From: [Phialemoniopsis] sp. UDSM-2020
Lineage: Eukaryota; Ascomycota; Sordariomycetes; Thyridiales; Thyridiaceae
Reading direction: 5' to 3'
DNA: 64,000 nucleotides
Assembly (NCBI GenBank): GCA_018873225.1
Contig: JAEILZ010000008.1
Location: 2,108,001 to 2,172,000, forward strand
Below are positions 58,465 to 64,000 of this stretch, one piece after another. Under the pieces are notes generated by a model. It ran no database searches. It saw only the letters and a program-made list of their open reading frames with translations, and was not told the origin of the DNA. A program made the position numbers and the translations under genes. Numbering within the stretch: position 1 is the first letter of the stretch; each line of letters starts with the position of its first letter.

Positions 58465-59945
58465 ATGTCGAACACGGCTGTTGGCAACGTCTACAGCCAG
58501 ATCATCGAGGATGTGATCAACTCATCTCGGGTCGATTTCGAGGAGCAAGGCGTCGACAATGAGGTCTTGGACGAGCTGCGCAAAGTAAGTCCATCGCTGC
58601 CTCAGATTTTCGTCTCTTATGGCATCCTTCAATCGCGTCACGTTTCTCCTCCTGTACCTCAGGCCTGGCTTTGTCGCTAGTTTTGACTGCTTGTTGTGGG
58701 CGACGATCAGCCTCGCCAATATCGATATACGCCTGTTTGCATATCATCTTCATGAAAGCAAATATCCCCATGCGGTACAAGACTATAGAACTGACATGGT
58801 GACTATCTAGGGATGGCAAAAGAAGTTATCACAGAGTAATGTGGCCCAGTTCCCTTGGGACCCGAAGCCTGAACCAGCCGCGGCACCTCCTCCGGCGGCA
58901 GCTCCCGCTCCCGCAAGCGCTCTTCCGAGTTACACTCAGGCTCAGCTGAGCCCACCGCCCAACAGCCCTTCTCTTTCACTGCCTAATTTGCCTCTTCCGC
59001 AAAACTCCCAGGTCAAGGGCGAGCCTAGCGCCTTCAAGACGGAGCCTGGCATCAAGCAAGAGCCGGGCCTGCAACAGCAGTCGATGCCACCCAACTATGC
59101 CAACTCCCCGGGAGGCAATAACATCGCTCAAGCGCGGGCTATGCAACACCTTCAGACCGCTTACGGTCAGCGAGCGGCGGCCTCCGTCAATGCGATACAG
59201 AACGGAGTACCCCAACCGCAGCAGCAGGGTGCTCCGGGGCAGCCGCAACAGATGCAACGGCCCGGTGGCCCAGCACAACAGCCTGGCAATATGAACAGCC
59301 AGCAGTACCGTGCACAGCTCGCTGCGCAGACGGCTGCACAACAACGACAGGCTGCACAGCAGAACCAACAAATGAACGGCGCGAACGGCGGAGCTAATGG
59401 CCTGCCTCATTCTCAAGTCGATGGGGCTTCCGACTCGTTTGAGGGCGTCCTGATGCGCCGAGACACTGACGGCAATCCCGTAGAGCTTGGCCGCGTTGAG
59501 ATTGACAACATGCTCCATGAGCAAATTGCTGCTCGAGCCAAGAGCATGGAAGGGGGCGGCCTGATGTTGCCCCTCAAGCAGGCCACAAAGCATAGAGCTG
59601 CAGCCTCCAAACGTTCTCGTCCTTCTACTTCGCAGGTCGACGGTGCTGAGGACGGTGATGACGATGAGTTGGACGAGGATGCGATCAACTCTGACCTTGA
59701 CGATGATGAGGTGGGCCAGGAAGATGAGGAAGATGACGATGAGGCAGGTCAGATCATGCTCTGCATGTATGACAAGGTTCAGCGGGTAAAGAACAAGTGG
59801 TAAGTGCATTGTTTTCGTATCTACAACCTCTCGGCTTCTGTTACTGACCACTTCTGATAGGAAGTGCACACTTAAGGATGGTGTCCTCACCGTCAATGGT
59901 AAGGAGTACGTTTTCCACAAAGCTACTGGCGAATACGAATGGTAG
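58465..59945 (+). CDS. TOA1: TFIIA large subunit (alpha/beta)
   Basis: Three exons: 58465-58584, 58811-59799 and 59861-59945, giving 397 residues; introns are 226 and 61 bp. Residues 1-55 form the helical-bundle half (VYSQIIEDVINSSRVDFEEQGVDN, then QKKLSQSNVAQFPWDP). The middle is a Gln/Pro-rich spacer with an acidic block near 340-370 (DDDELDEDAINSDLDDDE). The C-terminal beta-barrel half has QIMLCMYDKVQRVKNKWKC and LKDGVLTVNGKEYVFHKATGEYEW. Both halves match TOA1, which pairs with TOA2 and stabilises TBP on the TATA element. The C-terminal exon is only 27 codons long. Confidence 0.95.
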
Positions 59946-62900
59946 ACACCGTTTCGTCGCCCAGCCAGCCAAAGATGGCAGGCTTCATACTATCGCAGCA
60001 CTGATGCACGCCGAATTGGGTTCCCCGCGCCCAGTGCCCATGCCAATATTGGCAAAGTCTATTACAGATCACGGTTGTAAATTATCACCGATGCGTTCAG
60101 TTAGGCCACAATGGCTGTGGTTTTGGCGCTCTTGAGATTAGGTCAGATTCCAGCAGGAATCGAAAGGGTGCAAATAAAATGGCAATGAATTCTATTACAA
60201 GCACTTGTGAGTGAGACCTCCAGTGGGTGAGATGTAAGTGAGCACGTTGGTATTGTCGGCGGCTTCGCTTCCGGGAGGATGGAGGTGTGATTTAAGCTGT
60301 GCCATGCATGTCACTAAGGCGAGGCGAGCATGGCGAGGCAAGGCATGGCATTCATTCCATCCATCCCACCATCTCAGCGGGTTCAAATGCGACACGATTT
60401 GCCGTTCCTGGGAATTTCAGCTCGGGTCCTTTTGCTCGAGAAACATGTGATCCTAGTGACTAAGGGCGCATGTGGCGGCAACGCGAGCGTACCTGTGCAT
60501 GTACGTACATACTTCGTAGGTAGGGACTCGGCACAGGCAGACAGACAAGACAAGACAAAACAGCCCACCCTGGTCACATCGATCATGGGTTGGGGCAGAG
60601 GAGCGGGCGGCTAGAGACAGGGGTGGCTGATACGCGCCAGAAGTTGGCAATCAGCATCCACCGCGCCGCCGCAGCGACGGGACTCTGGAAAGGCAAAGGA
60701 AGATGAAGGGCGGGGAAAAAAGGCAAGCAAAGACAATGGACGAGGGACAAGAGACAAGGAACAAGGAATAAAGGAAAGGGGGGAGGGAGAAAACGACGAG
60801 TAATTTGGCGCAGGCCATGGATGTGCCGTGTTTCACGGTGTATTTTATGACATTGGGTGGAGAGGTGTTGCAGAGTTGCATCAGCCAGAGGCGCCAGCCC
60901 AGCCAGCCCAGCCAAGTTCTCCGTATTTTTCTGACCCTCGTCTCCTCACCGCGACCCGACAGTTTGGGTCAGAGGAAGAAATGCGTCCAGGTGACTTGCT
61001 GATCCTCCCTCCCACGGTGAACCCTCTCGCGTCCCGTGCATATCCAGCCCCGACCCCTGCTCGCGCACTCCTGTCCGCGCTGCTCACCACATCCACGATG
61101 CACCCTTGGTAAATTAACAGCCAACCCACACCCTCTTTTTTCTTCTTGAAGCGTACAGCTGGATATGGCTTTTATTTTACTCCGTAGCTGCTGGTGTTCT
61201 ACGTATATGTGTGCTGTCTCGTTTCAATGCTTGTCATTACAGGCGCGGAGTATACATCCGCATCTGGCCTGCCCAAATGACATACATGGGGATATCCTAT
61301 TGCTGGATCCAGGAGCGGTACTCGCATGCGTAGACACCTTGCCCCAAGACCACGGAAAGGGAAAAGGGGATACTTCGAGATCTGGTTTCGTAATGTCAGT
61401 CAGTGTTGGATCCCAATTCCGTGGTTGTTCCGCTCAAAGCCTTGTCACAAAGCAACACATCAAAAGTAAAAATGCGCGGTGTGGGACTAAATGGCCTGCA
61501 TATGCTTGTCTCTCTTGGTCCTCCTACTAGTGTGCGCAATGTCCAACGATTTTACCTACCAATAGCCATCATACGAATCGAATGTTCCACCTCCCTTCTT
61601 GGCAAGAAATGTCATGATCAACTCAGCAAATAAAACCTGGTCCGAGCTGGTAGATCGACACAGGTTGCTGGGAAATGTGCTCGGAAGCACAGCCCCCAGC
61701 GTAACGCCTTGTACCTGCTCTGGATGCAGGTATGTAGGTACTAAGTAGGTATGTTGCTTCTGGGGGCACCGAGCGGCTGGATGGCATTACGCAACGCCAT
61801 TGACAGGAAACACCAGCAACCGGGATGACACCAAAGTTGGTTACTCTCCGGTCAAAAGCAGGTTGGCAGGCAAAAACGACGCTCTAGTTCCAGCAAACGC
61901 ACGGAAGCGAACTTCTAGTCTGCCCATCTAACTAAAGTAGGTAGGTCCCTGCGGGCCGCGTTTCTCTTTTGACGTCTTTCTTTGCTTTCACCCACAGCCT
62001 TGGTTACTTCTCCAGCCGAACGTTTGGCGTTAGTTCTGCAGCTGAAAAGCCGAGACCTCGTCGCGAGCCAGCTAAAGCCCCCTAACAGGGCAGCTTAGCA
62101 ACTGTCGGCATGGTCCCGAATCGGCTGGAGAAGAGGGAAACAAAAAAGATTTCGGTACGACTCGAATGACATGTCAGAAACGAGAGAGAACCAAAGAACA
62201 CAGGTATGGTACCGAGGGCATGGGGCAAACGAACCAGAAAGGGGTGGGCAAAATACCAAGTTACTGCTGTCATGAAGCCGCCACATCCAGAGCGGCGGAC
62301 ACTAGTCGCTGGTCCACCGTCCGTACATATCTCGGGACCCAGGAATGCTGCAACACAGCGAATGTTGGTTCTGCACCCAGGCTCTTGGTCATCCATCGAT
62401 GCTCTGCTGCCCCCCGCCTCTGCTTCTCATTGGGCACCTTGCTCTCGGATCCCACGAAGTACCTTGTTGCGAAGTAGAGGCGCGGGAAAGCAGTACATGC
62501 CAAACACAACCTACTGACCTTTTTCGTCCTCTTATTTCCGGGTGGTGGATTTGTGGTCGCTCAGCGGCGCCGTGCTGCAAGCCAAGGTAACGTACGACGT
62601 GCAGCTGGCGGAATGAACACGGCAGAGCGACGCACATAGGCTGTACACATCATCAAGCATACTTAATCTTACCAGAGAACCCGCCTTGCATCATGTTCGC
62701 CCTCGCGGTCGTGTCTCTGCGGCCCTCTCGGGGGACATCGGCACGCCCCTGCATGTGTTTTGGCTTTCCGGTTTCCTGGGAAGGAGTTTGTGTGGATTGT
62801 TTGCTGGTATAAGTGCTTTTCTGGCGTAGGATACAGGTACCCGACGAGCTTGGCCCTGATTGAAGAGGATACGAAAAGCACAAAAAAAGAGGTGGCTAGG

Positions 62901-64000
62901 TCCAGAAACGGATCTCACTTACTATCAACAGGGATAGGTACATCGAGATTCCCAGTAGGAGGCACTGACTCGAATGTTGCAGGGGTGTCAAAGAAGGCCG
63001 ATTTTGGCGTCTGGTCTGATGGAGACAGGGCCATTTCCGTTTTGCCTGGAAGCCAATTCCCGCGCTTTCTCTCTGAGCTACGGGAGTACCTTTGCAAATT
63101 GACCTCGAGACCTTGAGACAAGTCCATTGTTCAGCCCACAGATCTGCTCGAGACGGGAGTTAATCCCCGCCAAGGCATGGCCCCTGGTGTTTGCCCTCTT
63201 GTTGATCAAAAGTCATGGTGGCTTGCGACTGGCTTCCTGCGTATAAAGTCAAGGCAAAGCTTGCTTGGTTCGCCACATTGGAAAATAAATAGCCCAATTC
63301 CCCAGCAACAACAAGCTTATGTCATGGCTGTTACATGCGACACGAACCCGCATTCCTTGTGAATACCCTCAACACCCGAGACAAACGGCGTTGGCCGAGG
63401 GTACAGAATCGCATTGTACATATTGTCGCAGTGGATACTCCCGCCCGCCGTCGCCCAGAGAGTGGAGGAGGAGGGGTGTTAGAAGAAGAAACGGTCGCTG
63501 TGCCCACAGAATTGACGCCAGCCAAAATTCCCCGAATCTCTCATCTTGGGGTGTAAAAGGAGAGACACATGAGGGACGACGACATCGATACCACGTCGAC
63601 AACGGTACAACCAACGGGTACCTAATCAACAGGAACCCTTCTTCTCCCCTCCCCCCGGCCATTTCTGGCGCTGGACAAAAGAGGCACCCCCCCTGCTGCC
63701 GTCGCGCGCCGCCCGCACCCTCCAAAACCCAAACCGGGGCCCCTGGCCACACATCGCATCCTTGTCCCTTGTCCCCTGTCCCGCTCAGCACCACCACCAC
63801 TACCACTCACTACCAACCTACCTCTTCTCCTCCTCCACTACCACCACGACCACCACTACTGTCCTGTCCCTGTCTTTTTTTTTCCTTCAGAGGTTCTTGG
63901 TCTGCCGTGGCGTGGCTGTTCACCATTCCATTCGTTTGGTCAATCCAATCCGTTCGCTCTTCTTCTCTGTCTGGAACAACTCTCAAGCTCCGACCTTCAT
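59946..64000. other. Gene-free end of the window
   Basis: 4 kb after TOA1 without a convincing coding region. It holds a ~120-bp purine-rich tract at 60,688-60,808 (plus strand). From about 63,640 to the end the plus strand is strongly CT/CA-rich, with repeated ACC/CAC triplets and a run of Ts at 63,876, and looks like the promoter and 5' leader of a plus-strand gene starting beyond the window. The minus-strand open frames there are shadows of this bias. Confidence 0.5.
60688..60808 (+). repeat. Purine-rich tract
   Basis: About 120 bp composed mostly of A and G on the plus strand, with several GGGA/GAGA runs and few pyrimidines. Such tracts can be pyrimidine-rich leaders for transcripts on the other strand, or triplex-prone; no gene is visible in either direction nearby. 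Confidence 0.55.

Noticed and set aside
1..64000. tRNA genes, rRNA genes and CRISPR arrays
   Set aside because: Scanned by eye for B-box-like GGTTCGA-type sequences, rRNA-like blocks and regularly spaced repeats; none was convincing. A tRNAscan run would be decisive.

Overview
The window looks like nuclear DNA of a filamentous ascomycete, most likely Sordariomycetes. Genes are split by short introns (mostly 50-100 bp) with GTAAGT/GTATGT-type donors and CTAAC branch sites. An AbaA-type conidiation regulator is present, and gene-rich stretches alternate with long gene-poor gaps rich in CT or CA tracts. I place 19 protein-coding genes or ORF units with reasonable support, one probable gene remnant, and two copies of a small inverted-repeat element. 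I saw no rRNA, tRNA, CRISPR array or autonomous transposon.

Layout. 0-12.3 kb, all minus strand: a secreted LPMO-like protein, the TEA-domain regulator abaA (three exons), and the rRNA-processing factor MRD1. 13.0-17.0 kb: a dynein light chain (LC8) built from seven very small exons, then an ELL-type RNA polymerase II elongation factor. 17.0-24.7 kb: a 7.7-kb gap without a convincing gene, holding microsatellites and one 140-bp inverted-repeat element. 24.7-39.6 kb: an EFM2/Rrg1-like methyltransferase, a BAP31-type ER protein, a DUF1479 protein, a helix-hairpin-helix protein, a second 165-bp copy of the element, a small SERF/zinc-finger protein, a 2-oxoglutarate/Fe(II) oxygenase, the t-UTP protein NAN1/UTP17, and RPB10. 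39.6-43.8 kb: gene-poor. 43.8-50.5 kb: a 711-residue protein with repeated CW-x-LC helices, a gene remnant, and two ORFs joined in the same frame across a single UAG. 52.2-60 kb: a kelch-BTB protein (Ral2/LZTR1-like), CDC20 and the large TFIIA subunit TOA1. 60-64 kb: non-coding, ending in a pyrimidine-rich tract that may lead a gene beyond the window.

The genes are mainly housekeeping (ribosome biogenesis, transcription, cell cycle, ER) and do not form a biosynthetic cluster. NAN1 and RPB10 are divergent across 476 bp and probably share a promoter. MRD1/LC8, methyltransferase/BAP31, HhH/zinc finger and kelch-BTB/CDC20 are further divergent pairs. The observations most worth checking are the zero-gap in-frame UAG at 48,870-48,872, the inverted-repeat element pair, the CW-x-LC repeat protein and the LC8 micro-exons. 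Exon boundaries were inferred by eye from splice consensus and reading frame; no transcript data or database search was used.
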